Positions 34,337 through 43,919 of a stretch of 64,000 bases of DNA are shown here, piece after piece. Under the pieces are notes generated by a model that was not told the DNA's origin, searched no databases, and was given only the letters and a program-made list of their open reading frames with translations. Numbering within the stretch: position 1 is the stretch's first letter; the number at the start of each line of letters is the position of its first letter. A program made the position numbers and the translations under genes. This stretch comes from [Scytonema hofmanni] UTEX 2349 (GTDB lineage Bacteria; Cyanobacteriota; Cyanobacteriia; Cyanobacteriales; Nostocaceae), in NCBI RefSeq assembly GCF_000582685.1, contig NZ_KK073766.1, forward strand, positions 38,350-102,349, in the 5' to 3' direction.

Positions 34337-34999
34337 TTACCGAACAGTTTCAAACCCCGCTCCCCCATCTTGCTTGAACATCCGCAAAAAACATTCGTAG
34401 TCTCTAGCGTGCCAAAAATCAGTCGTTCGACGACGCACCACATCTTGTGAGTCAGAACTCATCGCCCGTGCTGCTGATGCGGACACGATCAATTGCAAAT
34501 TGTCAGACATTCGCGTTAAAGCAAGTTTCTTGTCTGGGTTTGAGAATATTTCATCAACAATTGGTTTAAGCTCAGGGTGCAAACAAGTTTCGGCAATGTA
34601 AAACCCTGAATACTTGCTGATATCATTCTCAAATTCCCGATTAACTAGTCTTTCTGAATCACAACTAACCGACTTTCGTAGGCTTGCAAAAATCAAGTCT
34701 TCATATAACTTCTGCTGCGATGCTGGTGTTGCTGCAATAATTTTGAATGCAGACCCACGCATTCCCTGAATTCCAATTAAAGCACAGGTACAATCGAGGG
34801 ATGCAGCCCACATTGCTAGAAATTTCCGATAGTTGGTATAAAGCATTAATGCTTCCTGGTAGTCAGGAGCTTTAATTTTGAGTAGATGCTTTACTGGGTT
34901 GGGTTTAATTTCCCATCCAGGCTTGCATAGTAAAGCCCATAACGCAGAAGAATCTTCAATGGCATCCATGCATTTATGCCCCAAGCTTATTAATGACAA
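34337..34999 (-). CDS. Hypothetical protein, 220 aa, paired with GIY-YIG nuclease
   Basis: The protein starts MSLISLGHKCMDAIEDSSAL and is mostly helical, with ASAARAMSSDSQDVVRRRTT and DFWHARDYECFLRMFKQ near the end. No family is recognised. Its start overlaps the 3' end of the GIY-YIG gene by ten bases, so the two are cotranscribed and probably cooperate. The TnpB element lies just behind its stop codon. Confidence 0.65.
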   Translation of the reverse strand: MSLISLGHKCMDAIEDSSALWALLCKPGWEIKPNPVKHLLKIKAPDYQEALMLYTNYRKFLAMWAASLDCTCALIGIQGMRGSAFKIIAATPASQQKLYEDLIFASLRKSVSCDSERLVNREFENDISKYSGFYIAETCLHPELKPIVDEIFSNPDKKLALTRMSDNLQLIVSASAARAMSSDSQDVVRRRTTDFWHARDYECFLRMFKQDGGAGFETVR

Positions 35000-36240
35000 T
35001 TATTTATCTGTCCGTTCTTGTCAAACTTCATGCGGGATATGAGTTCCTTCAGATGCGCTGGGTCTACACCAAACCTATGAGCAATGTCATATTCCTCATC
35101 TTCAGTTGGTGGTGCATTTAGTGTCAATAAATGCTCCAAAAAGGGTTGCGACCCCCCTAAAGGCAAACCATCATCCGTAAAAGGTAACCTATGTTCGTGC
35201 ATTGGCTCCTCAAATACCGCAGGGCGGGTATTTTGTAGCCACGCTACAACCTCACTCCTTTTTGGCGGATCTATCCCCAGTCGATCGCATTCTTGCAATA
35301 ACTCGTTTGATAATTGCGATTCTACCGTGGAGAGGCTGCGCGATCGCTCCACCAAATCCTGCAACCATTCCTGTAGTTTTCCTGTCTCTGGTAACTGCAA
35401 ATCCAGCGCCCGACAAGCAGCTACAAACTCTTGTCCAATAGCAGCATTAGCATATAAATCCCCCAACCAAGTAGCAAATTCCTCATTTTGAGGTAATTCT
35501 ATCCCTTGTTCAAAGCTAAAAGTTTGCAGTTTCTTTCCTAAACGAATTCTTTCTAAAAGCTTTGTACCAGTATCTTCTTCATCATTAATAATTTGAGGGT
35601 CATTTGACCCAAAAGCCATTTTGTCTAAAAGCCAAATAGCTATTTGTCCTGGTTTTGGATCTGACAAATTTAGAGTTTCACAGGCAATAAGCAGCTCAGT
35701 TCCCAAAGACGTATAACTTGCAAGCCACTCCTCTAAATTACCTGACCGAGGAGCAGTAAGTCCCTTTTGAGATAAACCAACAAGCTCTAAACTCAAATTC
35801 ACCAAGTTCCTAACTACCATTGACAAGCTTTTACCCATATCAGGTATTAGCTTCTCAATTTGACCTCGCATCTCAACACGATTATGGAATGTCACGCGGT
35901 CTTTGTCCGTATTTACGGGATGACCATCCTTCGTAGCTTGCTTCACCTTTGACCCATTCATCCAAGGTTTAAAATGAGCAATCATAAGCTTTTCTAGCTG
36001 ATCCAGAAATTGCTGGCTGTCACAAATCAACCAAGCAATACGGACTTCACCTGGTAAACTATTCAACTCTTTTAACCTGTGGTGAACTGACCAGCGCTGC
36101 ATTAGTGCGTTTGACTTACCAATGTAAATAATCTCGTCTTTATGTAGCACAAAATACACTGCACAAACTGATGGTAACTGCTTACGCTGTGAGAGTGAGA
36201 GCGATGGCAAGGTTAGAGGGTCAATGTCTGTTACGTTCAT
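34990..36240 (-). CDS. GIY-YIG domain nuclease with long C-terminal region
   Basis: In this 416-residue protein the GIY-YIG fold occupies about residues 22-95: VCAVYFVLHKDEIIYIGKSN provides the two motif strands, RWSVHHRL the arginine and LEKLMIAHFKPWMNGS the glutamate and C-terminal helix. The remaining 300 residues are helical, with repeated EWL/TWLGDL-like segments of unknown function. The ATG at 36240 overlaps the TGA of the upstream 58-residue gene, which implies translational coupling. GIY-YIG enzymes cut DNA or RNA. Here the enzyme may belong to a mobile or defence element; no substrate can be assigned. Confidence 0.8.
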   Translation of the reverse strand: MNVTDIDPLTLPSLSLSQRKQLPSVCAVYFVLHKDEIIYIGKSNALMQRWSVHHRLKELNSLPGEVRIAWLICDSQQFLDQLEKLMIAHFKPWMNGSKVKQATKDGHPVNTDKDRVTFHNRVEMRGQIEKLIPDMGKSLSMVVRNLVNLSLELVGLSQKGLTAPRSGNLEEWLASYTSLGTELLIACETLNLSDPKPGQIAIWLLDKMAFGSNDPQIINDEEDTGTKLLERIRLGKKLQTFSFEQGIELPQNEEFATWLGDLYANAAIGQEFVAACRALDLQLPETGKLQEWLQDLVERSRSLSTVESQLSNELLQECDRLGIDPPKRSEVVAWLQNTRPAVFEEPMHEHRLPFTDDGLPLGGSQPFLEHLLTLNAPPTEDEEYDIAHRFGVDPAHLKELISRMKFDKNGQINNCH

Positions 36241-36413
36241 TCACTATTTTTACTTGTTTTACTTTTGACCCATTGATCAATAAGCTCCCTAGATTTTTCA
36301 CTCATATTTGTCCCTTCTTTGGCGCACCAGACCTTGAATTCTGTCCGCAAAGATTCAGGAAGAAAAACTCGAAAACTTACGGTGGGGTCTTCGGTTTTTT
36401 TATCATCTGCCAT
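36237..36413 (-). CDS. Small RHH-like protein upstream of GIY-YIG gene
   Basis: The 58-residue ORF reads MADDKKTEDPTVSFRVFLPE, then SLRTEFKVWCAKEGTNMSEK and ends in SKTSKNSE. A short beta strand (VSFRVFLP) followed by two helices fits a ribbon-helix-helix DNA-binding protein. Its stop overlaps the GIY-YIG start by three bases. It is likely the autoregulator of this three-gene operon. Confidence 0.65.
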   Translation of the reverse strand: MADDKKTEDPTVSFRVFLPESLRTEFKVWCAKEGTNMSEKSRELIDQWVKSKTSKNSE

Positions 36414-36551
36414 AGATAGGCCATGTATACCACACGCCTATTTTGCGTCAGACAAGTCAGTTTGAGAATACCCCACACGACCTTATTGATATATATGACC
36501 TATATGCACTATCATAGCATTATCAGTAAAAGCTTCCACAAATAAGCGAAG

Positions 36552-37139
36552 ATGAAAAACTGCGAAATCCTCAAAAACTTACCCAAAGAAGGCTTAGAAC
36601 CCAGACAATTTCTACGCCACTGTTTTGATATCGCTGAACTCACCCCCAGAGAACTGCTCGAAGAAGAAACCGACTCACAATACCGCAAAAAATGTATCAC
36701 TGTACTATGTGCAGTCTTAGGTGTACAAAGACCAACAGTTCGCAAGTGGGGAAGTGATCTCAATTTTGATGGGATACCCAACTACTCCAAAGTTTCACTT
36801 GCTTACATTCATGCCGCCGAAATCGTGCCAAAACAGCTTCATAGCATCTTGAGAGGAGAATACAACGCACCAGAAGTAGATGCTCAAACGTTTCTAGAAA
36901 GAATACTCCTCGAAGGGTTAAGCGAACAACAAGTATTACAAACTGTTTCTCACGCCAATTTTCGCGCAACTTGTGTCAAAACTCTTACGCAAGTATTACA
37001 TATTGGCACCAAGTCAGTCCAAGATTGGGGTCAGGATATGTCGTTTCACAAAATGCCCCAAATTCACAAGCACACCTTGGGCTATGCCTTGGCTGCTATT
37101 TCTAAATCATCATCAAAAAATTGGGAAAAAGCGGCCTGA
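36552..37139 (+). CDS. Hypothetical protein with two tandem HTH-like repeats
   Basis: This 195-residue protein contains a duplicated unit of about 75 residues. QFLRHCFDIAELTPRELLEE with VRKWGSDLNFDGIP in the first half parallels TFLERILLEGLSEQQVLQTV with VQDWGQDMSFHKMP in the second. Each half looks like a helix-turn-helix with a downstream helix (GVQRPTVRKW and HIGTKSVQDW). No known family is recognised. It precedes another unknown gene on the same strand by 62 bases. DNA binding is plausible. Confidence 0.65.
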   Translation: MKNCEILKNLPKEGLEPRQFLRHCFDIAELTPRELLEEETDSQYRKKCITVLCAVLGVQRPTVRKWGSDLNFDGIPNYSKVSLAYIHAAEIVPKQLHSILRGEYNAPEVDAQTFLERILLEGLSEQQVLQTVSHANFRATCVKTLTQVLHIGTKSVQDWGQDMSFHKMPQIHKHTLGYALAAISKSSSKNWEKAA

Positions 37140-37201
37140 CTTATTTAACTAGTCGAATTAGGAAACTTGGTCTTAGAGATTAAGACCGCGCATACAATAT
37201 C

Positions 37202-38413
37202 ATGACTACAACAACTTTTGCAAATAAATTATACGTCGAGCAGCATCAGGTAGACTCCAATCCTACCACCCACATAGAGCAAAGTAGCCTAGAGTACCTC
37301 CATACGGCTTTCCTACTCTATGAGTACAAGCAGACTTACACCAAAAAAGAATATCGCGCACTGTTAGAAGAGTACGGTTGGGATAAGGGCAGTACTGAGG
37401 AAAGGCGATCGCTCCGAATTGCCGAGAATTTTCAAGCATTTATCAGTTGCCCGGAACACTTAGCAGTTTTACCAATATCGGTACTACTTCGGTTATGTTC
37501 TGTGAACTACAAAATCCTAATTGATGAATTAAAAGATATTCCTATTGGTGGATTGACTTGTGGATTAGTGTTAAAACTGATTGAAGAAAGAAGATTGTTT
37601 CTCAAGGCCATGAATCAAGAAAAAAAAGATGGCAACTGGCGATCTACACCAGATGGAAATAGATATTACACCTTCGGCAAAATCTTTGAGGATGACCACC
37701 AAACAGGAGTGTTTACCGAGAAGTTAATAGAGGAATTGGGACTGTCACCACAGCGAATTGTCAGAATGGCGATCGCTGACTTATATGAAAAGCATCAAGC
37801 TGAGATAGGGAAAGCTGAAATTGATGATTTTGTTGAACCAATCCCTGTAGAAGAAGATTTGACAAGCGATTCGGAAGATGGAGTCAACGACGCAATAAGC
37901 TGGGAATCCAAACAGCAAGAGTTTGAAACCCTATGGCAGAGGGATACAGAGGAATATACTGGTTCTGAATATTTAGAAGAACCCCAAGAGTCGGATATTG
38001 ACTGCGAAGAGGATGAGTTTGAAGTATTGGGAGATACGCCTTCCGAAATCTTAGTTACAAATCCAACACCAACTAAAGATGCAGAAATCCTTGCAGGCAT
38101 ACTGCGTCAAGCATCAAATTATGCTGATGTGCGTAGTGGTTTGTATCAATATCAACTAGTTAAAGAAGAAGCGTGGCAATTGCTCTCAAACTCGGAGCGT
38201 AAATCTGTATGTGAAATGCTTCCAGAGCCAATTAAAAAGCTGAGTCATGCCAGACGCGAAGGATTAATTGTTAATTTTTATGAAATGGAGTCGGGGGAAA
38301 TCTATAAAATCTTTACTACAGATTGCCCACTGATTGAAAAAACCGTTAGTGTCCATAGCTTGGATAAATTGTTAGAAGATTTGAGAGCAAGGCAGAATTA
38401 CGATTGTAATTAA
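37202..38413 (+). CDS. Hypothetical protein, 403 aa
   Basis: The protein starts MTTTTFANKLYVEQHQVDSN. The N-terminal half is helical (KKEYRALLEEYGWDKGSTEE and following). The middle, about residues 215-290, is strongly acidic and probably disordered, and a folded-looking C-terminus ends in LLEDLRARQNYDCN. No family is recognised. Similar charged proteins occur on cyanobacterial plasmids, but I cannot assign a function. It follows the duplicated-HTH gene and may share its transcript. Confidence 0.65.
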   Translation: MTTTTFANKLYVEQHQVDSNPTTHIEQSSLEYLHTAFLLYEYKQTYTKKEYRALLEEYGWDKGSTEERRSLRIAENFQAFISCPEHLAVLPISVLLRLCSVNYKILIDELKDIPIGGLTCGLVLKLIEERRLFLKAMNQEKKDGNWRSTPDGNRYYTFGKIFEDDHQTGVFTEKLIEELGLSPQRIVRMAIADLYEKHQAEIGKAEIDDFVEPIPVEEDLTSDSEDGVNDAISWESKQQEFETLWQRDTEEYTGSEYLEEPQESDIDCEEDEFEVLGDTPSEILVTNPTPTKDAEILAGILRQASNYADVRSGLYQYQLVKEEAWQLLSNSERKSVCEMLPEPIKKLSHARREGLIVNFYEMESGEIYKIFTTDCPLIEKTVSVHSLDKLLEDLRARQNYDCN

Positions 38414-38447
38414 CAGCCATGTGTAAAAACTTAACATTGATTTAATC

Positions 38448-38888
38448 GTGGCAAATCTGATGATGAACTCAACAGCACCAGCCAAAAAGATAGCTGTGAG
38501 TCTATTCTCCGGGGTGGGTGGGTTTGACTTGGGATTTAAAGCAGCAGGATTTGAAATTGCAATCGCCATTGATAATAATCCCATTGCCCTAGCAACATAC
38601 CAACATAATTTCCCCCACGCCACAGTCTTATGCAAAGACATTCGGAGAGAAATCGGAAATTCGGTACCCCCATTGCTTGCATATGCTGTGGGAATGCAGG
38701 TTAGAGAACATCTAGAATGCAATACCACTTATCAAATTAAGTGCCAAAATTGGCAAAACTGCCTATTTTTACCAATTACTTGCAATTTTAAGAATCTATT
38801 CGTTTTTGTCAATGAAATACTGTCTTTAAGTGGGTTAAGCAAAATCAGCAAAGAGCGACCCCCTCCACATCTGGAAGTAGAAGTGTAA
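38448..38888 (+). pseudogene. C5-cytosine DNA methyltransferase with internal deletion
   Basis: The frame begins with motif I of C5 methyltransferases (KIAVSLFSGVGGFDLGFKAA) and continues through DNNPIALATYQHNFPHA to DIRRE. It then jumps directly to the C-terminal motif X, IGNSVPPLLAYAVGMQVREH. The catalytic PC motif IV, the ENV motif VI and the recognition domain are missing, so the product cannot methylate DNA. The last 50 codons after REHLECN are unrelated. The start is a GTG at 38448. Confidence 0.8.
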
Positions 38889-39151
38889 CAGTATCTACGG
38901 ATACAACTGGGATTTTTAAAGAACCAGTTGAGGGACAAGTGATGATGCGATCGCTCAACTTAGATGGGGATAGACAAGCTGATTTGAGCGTCCACGGAGG
39001 CAAAGACAAAGCAGTTTATGCTTATCCATTCGAGCATTACGACTATTGGCGACGCAAGTTACCTGATATGGATTTGCCCTGGGGAATGTTTGGTGAAAAC
39101 CTTACTACAGTTGGACTGTTAGAAGATGAGGTTAATATAGGCGATCGCTGA
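38858..39151 (+). pseudogene. Truncated MOSC-domain protein
   Basis: The frame carries VSTDTTGIFKEPVEGQVMMR, then DRQADLSVHGGKDKAVYAYP and GMFGENLTTVGLLEDEVNIG, the N-terminal half of a YiiM-like MOSC protein (molybdenum cofactor sulfurase C-terminal superfamily). It lacks a clear start, being joined to methyltransferase debris. It ends at the edge of a transposase remnant near 39150, before the conserved cysteine region. Confidence 0.75.
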
Positions 39152-39849
39152 CAGGAAACTTCAAACCCTGAAGGCGAAGCTGTTGCCCTCGCTTATGTAG
39201 TTGAGCAACACAGCGACCATCAACCAACTTACGGGTACAAGCGATACCAGCAATTACATTGTATTTCCGCTTTCGGACACCATCTAGAAATTGCACACTA
39301 CCGAAGGCTGTATCTACCAGAACCATCACCTGGAAGTTCCTGGTTAATTTTTTAGGCAGACTATTGACCATTTTGAGTGCCAATTGCGCGGGGGAAGGAG
39401 TCCCTTTTCCTCTCCATATACGGAAACTCCAAGGTACTCGCCACCTACCAACAACTAAATACATCACAACCAAATGCAAACCGCGTTTTCCGTTGTATAC
39501 GCGGATTAAATTCTCTAACCCCTTAAATTTTCCAGCTTTCTCGAGAGTTGTCAGGTCAATAATCACTTGTAGAAATGGTTTACGTCCCTTAGGACAGTCA
39601 GACAATATCTCCTTAATAACACGCTTACGAGTAGCACAAATTACACATGAATGTTGACCAATTGTAGATGTTGAGAAATCGACTCAAGGCGCTGGCTGAC
39701 TTACTTTTACTATGTTCAGGTAGCGGATACCCCTGTGCCTGCAAGAACAGTCCTAACATCGCTTCCAGATTTTCCTGCTGGTAAGTAGAAGGCATCAATG
39801 ACAGCAAGGTGTAGACTAAGTTTTGGGCGTGGGCAAGAATTGAAACCAT
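39152..39849 (-). pseudogene. DDE transposase remnant (IS4/IS701-like)
   Basis: Two minus-strand pieces form one gene: 39849-39625 (MVSILAHAQNLVYTLLSLMP to FLNIYNWST) and 39605-39132 (DCPKGRKPFLQVIIDLTTLE to LQGLKFPVSD). They are in different frames with a short break near 39625. The first catalytic Asp lies in VIIDLTTLE and another in VLVDTAFGS. The C-terminal third is missing, cut at the junction with the MOSC remnant. Confidence 0.75.
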
Positions 39850-40089
39850 TTTTCTTGCTTAATTCAAATATATTTCAACGCCCTTTTTCTCATATTTTGG
39901 CTACCAGCGTAAACCTTGGTCAAATCATGAATATTTACGATCGCCTGAGTTTATGATCACGCAAAACGTGTCGCATCCCCAAGCGGGCATTTTTTATCTT
40001 CTCAGAAACATCACAGCTTTAGTAGTTGTATTAATCACACCAAACTACTTGATTTTCTCTGTTGTTCTGATGTCTCCCTTTTGTGTTCT

Positions 40090-40515
40090 TTATGTGCATC
40101 TTCTGGGTTTATCCTTATAGGTGCAAGATATAAGAAATATATAATTAATATTTGTTTTTAAGAAGGAAATAATTTCCAGATTAAGATGATCGATGTCCCC
40201 ACACATTAGACGTTTGGCAAACGGCAGAAAGTCTTTCGGGATTTGATTCCCTGATGAAGCTGTTTGCTGACTTATTCGACCCAGCAGTAGGTCAAGCAAT
40301 TCTCGACTGTTAAAATAAATATCTCTAAAGGCGGAGAGTAGATTGATCTCATTTCCAAAACCTTTCAGAAACAATGCTGTGTGTTCGTCAATTTTGTGTA
40401 GATATGGCTCTTTCAGCTGTTCAGCAGAGAATTTAAATTGAGCGATTGCCCTGTTGATTAAGGCCAATCGAACATCGTCTTTTTCTAGAAATTGGTGATG
40501 TTGACCGAAGCGCAT
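40090..40515 (-). CDS. Hypothetical protein, 141 aa, possibly 3'-truncated
   Basis: The protein begins MRFGQHHQFLEKDDVRLALI and is helical and Leu-rich (DIYFNSRELLDLLLGRISQQ). The last 15 residues (IFLISCTYKDKPRRCT) look unlike the rest and may follow a deletion. No family is recognised. The upstream spacer (40516-40613) separates it from another unknown gene on the same strand. Confidence 0.45.
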   Translation of the reverse strand: MRFGQHHQFLEKDDVRLALINRAIAQFKFSAEQLKEPYLHKIDEHTALFLKGFGNEINLLSAFRDIYFNSRELLDLLLGRISQQTASSGNQIPKDFLPFAKRLMCGDIDHLNLEIISFLKTNINYIFLISCTYKDKPRRCT

Positions 40516-40613
40516 AATGAAGTTTTAATTATTTATTTAGTGGTATGGTGCGTTAGCGTGCAGCATAACACACCCTATTATTTGTTAAACTGTGCTTTTG
40601 GAATGTTTATGTA

Positions 40614-41438
40614 TCATATTTGCGATGATTCTGTTTTATCTGATTCTGAAATTTTTATTAACTCTATACCTTGACATTTACTCGCCACTTCGTTGTATAA
40701 AGGTACAAAGGCTTTAATCTCACTCAGTACACCATGTTTGGGTGATTTTACAAGAGTTACATTTATGATGGCTACTGGTTCACCATTTTGCATATAAAAA
40801 TCAACTACTGTGCCATCAACACTCATTAAGCTCCATACATCAGGATGCCCACTGTCCCTTGTCCAACCGTAAACATCCAACGACAGAAGGTACAAGATTT
40901 GCTCTAGGCAACTTTTCATACACTTTAAGAAAGATAATATATCTACGTAAATCCAGTAGTCTTCTGGTCTAATTACAGCGATTTTATCTATATGTGAATC
41001 AATCTTATCTCTTACAATACGCAAATTACTTTTATTATCTGTAGGCACTTCTACTATAAATTTTTTTTTCCTACTGATGATCTCTTTGTGTTGACTAGAT
41101 CCTATCAGTGTGTAGTCTTTGGCATTACTTTCTAATTCGTTAAACATATCCAGAATGCCAGATCCCAAAGCAAAAAGCGGGGATGCAAGTTGCTTTACTA
41201 GTCGCTTCTCGGAAGTAGGATCATTAAGTTTAGCTAGACCTTCCATGCTTTTTGAAAGATCCCGCATCGCTTCGAGGCATCGGAGTAATTTAAAAGATAT
41301 GTCATTTGAGCCACGCCAAACTGTAGTGGCTTGTGATAAAGCTGGGTCATTAATTTCTGGTTCACTCCGATCAGCATATAAAGGAATACCTCTTTTTGGC
41401 TCTTCTCCACTTTTTGTTTCCGTATTTTTTTCCGACAT
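40614..41438 (-). CDS. Hypothetical protein, 274 aa
   Basis: The protein starts MSEKNTETKSGEEPKRGIPL, a charged and probably disordered N-terminus. A helical part follows (LLRCLEAMRDLSKSMEGLAK), then a mixed segment (GHPDVWSLMSVDGTVVDFYM, GEPVAIINVTLVKSPKHG). No family or membrane segment is recognised. Its codon use is ordinary for the window. It appears intact among pseudogenes. Confidence 0.6.
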   Translation of the reverse strand: MSEKNTETKSGEEPKRGIPLYADRSEPEINDPALSQATTVWRGSNDISFKLLRCLEAMRDLSKSMEGLAKLNDPTSEKRLVKQLASPLFALGSGILDMFNELESNAKDYTLIGSSQHKEIISRKKKFIVEVPTDNKSNLRIVRDKIDSHIDKIAVIRPEDYWIYVDILSFLKCMKSCLEQILYLLSLDVYGWTRDSGHPDVWSLMSVDGTVVDFYMQNGEPVAIINVTLVKSPKHGVLSEIKAFVPLYNEVASKCQGIELIKISESDKTESSQI

Positions 41439-41855
41439 ATTATACTTCGATCTGTGTTAGATTTATAGTCTAATATAGCAACTGAAAAACGATTTGATTG
41501 GGCTACTTATAATTTAAGCTTGATTAGCAATTAAGATTCTAGTTGAAACAAATTCAAAAATTGATCTTTCATCAACTCTTAATACCACTCTCAGCACATT
41601 ATAGGATTCATAACTGATAATCCAAATATCGATCGCCAGAAAGAGTGTTGACTTATGTGTATTGAATTTGGACAGTAAATCTGATTTATTTTGATAATAA
41701 AAATTAATATAAATTTTTCCTGAGTTTATCCTAGATTTTTATTTATCAATTCACCTAGCAAATTTTAATCAAAATATCAGCCCCATCTTTGATAAAAACG
41801 TGATACTCAATATAGCAAATTAATTAAAATAAAGTGCAGATATGCACGGGGTGAG
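41439..41855. other. AT-rich spacer without recognised gene
   Basis: About 415 very AT-rich bases lie between the unknown minus-strand gene and the glucosidase remnant. No ORF with a family signature, terminator or repeat was recognised. Confidence 0.5.
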
Positions 41856-42119
41856 ATGATGACAACTCCAACCCAAGAAGAAATCAGATTAGCAGAAGCC
41901 CAAAATCACATAGTCCATTGGCGTAGATGGGGGACTTATTTAAGCGATCGCCAGTGGGGAACGGGGTACGTGAAGACTATAGCCCAAACGGTACAGCTTG
42001 GGACTATTTCACCCACGATCAGGCTCGTTCTCGTGCCTACCGTTGGGGTGAGGATGGGATTTTTGGTATTTCTGATAACCATCAACCGCTTTGTTTTGCG
42101 TAGGCGTAGCCCGTCGTAG
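41856..42119 (+). pseudogene. Glucosidase N-terminal fragment
   Basis: The frame starts MTTPTQEEIRLAEAQNHIVH, followed by WGTYLSDRQWGT. It then shifts, and the matching continuation VREDYSPNGTAWDYFTHDQA and RSRAYRWGEDGIFGISDNHQ is found in the next frame. This is the beginning of a family of about 900-residue glycoside hydrolases common in cyanobacteria. Two extra G bases near 41960 cause the shift. The rest of the gene is missing; the end is a dispersed GCGTAGGCGTAGCCCG repeat. Confidence 0.65.
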
Positions 42120-42182
42120 ACATCGCTCTATAGCTGAATAAACTCGGTTCTTCTTCTATTAAATAAAGGAGTTCACAACCTC

Positions 42183-42861
42183 ATGTCAATTCATAACTTT
42201 ACTCTCTCCCGTCAGTTATTACGCAACTTGTCCATCATTTCGCTGACTTTTTTACTCCTATACGGTACGTCTCGTGTGATGCTTTCTGCTCCCGCCACTG
42301 ATATCTCGAATGCTGCACCGCAGGGAAAGCAAGTAGCGGTTTTCGCTGGTGGGTGCTACTGGGGAATGGAAGCAGTTTTTGAGCATCTATTAGGTGTTTC
42401 TGAGGTCGTTTCTGGCTTTTCTGGAGGCGATGCAAGAACCGCAGACTACACACTTGTCAGTGCTGGATTAACTAGGGTTTGCTGAATCCGTAAAAATCAC
42501 TTACGATCCATCAAAAATATCATATAACCAGCTTCTGAAGGTCTACTTTTTGGTAGCGCATAACCCAACAGAGTTAAATCGACAAGGCCCAGACTCAGGT
42601 AAGCAATATCGTTCGGCGATCTTTTTTGCTAACGATGAGCAGAAACAAGCTGCACAAGAATATATCGCTCAACTCAACAAATCGCAAATCTTCGACAAGC
42701 CGATTGTGACGGAATTAGATCCTTTGAAAAGTTTTTATCAGGCTGCGGCATACCATCAGAATTATATAGTGCATCATCCGAGCGATCGCTATGTTGTAAT
42801 GAATGACTTGCCGAAGCTGGCTAAACTTCAAACAAAGTTCCCTGATATGTATAGCAAGTAA
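42183..42861 (+). pseudogene. msrA: Secreted-type MsrA, frameshifted
   Basis: MsrA reduces methionine-S-sulfoxide in proteins. An N-terminal hydrophobic segment (LLRNLSIISLTFLLLYG) suggests export or membrane anchoring. The catalytic block is VAVFAGGCYWGMEAVFEHLL, and the second half has FLVAHNPTELNRQGPDSGKQ and YRSAIFFANDEQ. One extra base near 42470 shifts the frame just at the conserved TGHAE region, where the restored frame reads TGFAESVK, also lacking the His. Correcting it gives 225 residues. The reading frame is otherwise complete. Confidence 0.8.
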
Positions 42862-42910
42862 GGGGATTTGCAGCATTCGACTTTTAATATCCCCTCAATC
42901 CGGTGAAAGA

Positions 42911-43403
42911 TTAGCCTATCCTGTAAGATGCTCGTCCATGCTTCTCCAGATATTGCTGATGATACTCTTCTGCTCTATAGAATTGTGATGCAGGTACAAT
43001 CTCCGTCACAATTGGATTTTTGTGATAGCGAGAACTATTTTCAAGCTGCTCCTTGGAGGCTCTTGCTAATAATTCCTGCTCTGGAGTGTGGAAAAATATC
43101 ACTGACCGATATTGATAACCAACATCTGGTTCCTCGTGGTTTGATGCTGTGGGATTGTGCTTATTCCAAAACACATTTAGCAGTTCATTATAAGATACTA
43201 TTGCTGGATTGTATTCCACTTCCACTGCTTCAGCATGTCCAGTTATTGCCTCTACAGACATCTTCGTAGGTTGGATTATCAAGGTGTCCGCCACTGTAAC
43301 CAACTGCTGTAGAAGTTACTCCTTTTACTTGACGAAATGCTGCTTCAACTCCCCAGAAACAGCCTGCTCCAAATGTCACTTTTTGTAGATTAGCGTTTTG
43401 CAT
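42911..43403 (-). pseudogene. msrA: MsrA, frameshifted, convergent with the first copy
   Basis: ATG at 43403 gives MQNANLQKVTFGAGCFWGVE, with the catalytic Cys in GCFWG. The frame breaks near 43246 by one extra base in GGCAATAACTGG; removing it gives CRGITGHAEAVEVEYNPA and a complete 163-residue cytosolic MsrA ending in GRASYRIG. The second half is intact (NPTASNHEEPDVGYQYRSVI). The shift lies in the same TGHAE region as in the neighbouring copy at 42183-42861, with which it is convergent. Confidence 0.82.
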
Positions 43404-43790
43404 ATCTTTGACAACTATTTTGTGATAATTTTAAATGAAACTCATCAAATCAGACAGATACTTGAGAAGGAAATATTTTCTAAATACTGCCTGATTTATT
43501 TTAATTATTAGAATTACAGATTATCCTGATACGAGTATGATATAAAACTGAATATTATCTAATAATTAATTGGAAAAAATAGTTTAATTTAAAATTAATA
43601 TACTACTACAGCACGGCGTAAATAAAACACCCATTCCAAATCAATGAAAGGCTTGCAGTATCCGAATTACGAACTTGTACTGAGCGTAGCGTCTCGTAGA
43701 GAAGTATTACGAATTACGAATTACGCATAGCGGTACTAGCTTTTGCTAACTAAAGGCATGATTATCATCTACTATTCTTGTTGTTTTTAT
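43404..43790. other. Spacer with short dispersed repeats
   Basis: No gene is seen. Near 43680-43735 are GAGCGTAGCGTCTCGTAGAG and a tandem ACGAATTACGAATTACG, both of dispersed-repeat character. Confidence 0.45.
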
Positions 43791-43919
43791 ACACGTTAAG
43801 CCATCCGTTCAATGAGCCGGGAATAATCCGTTCAGCACAAGTGGCGCAAGTGTTTTCGCCGCTTAGTAGTTCGTACAATAACGGCTTGAAACTGAAGCGA
43901 TCGCGCTGTTCAATTAAAA
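43791..43919 (-). pseudogene. Type II NADH dehydrogenase fragment, second part
   Basis: Reading the minus strand from the IS boundary gives LIEQRDRFSFKPLLYELLSG, which directly continues the fragment on the other side of the IS (45228-45353). After LLSGE the sequence no longer resembles the family, so the remainder of the gene was lost by deletion. Confidence 0.75.
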
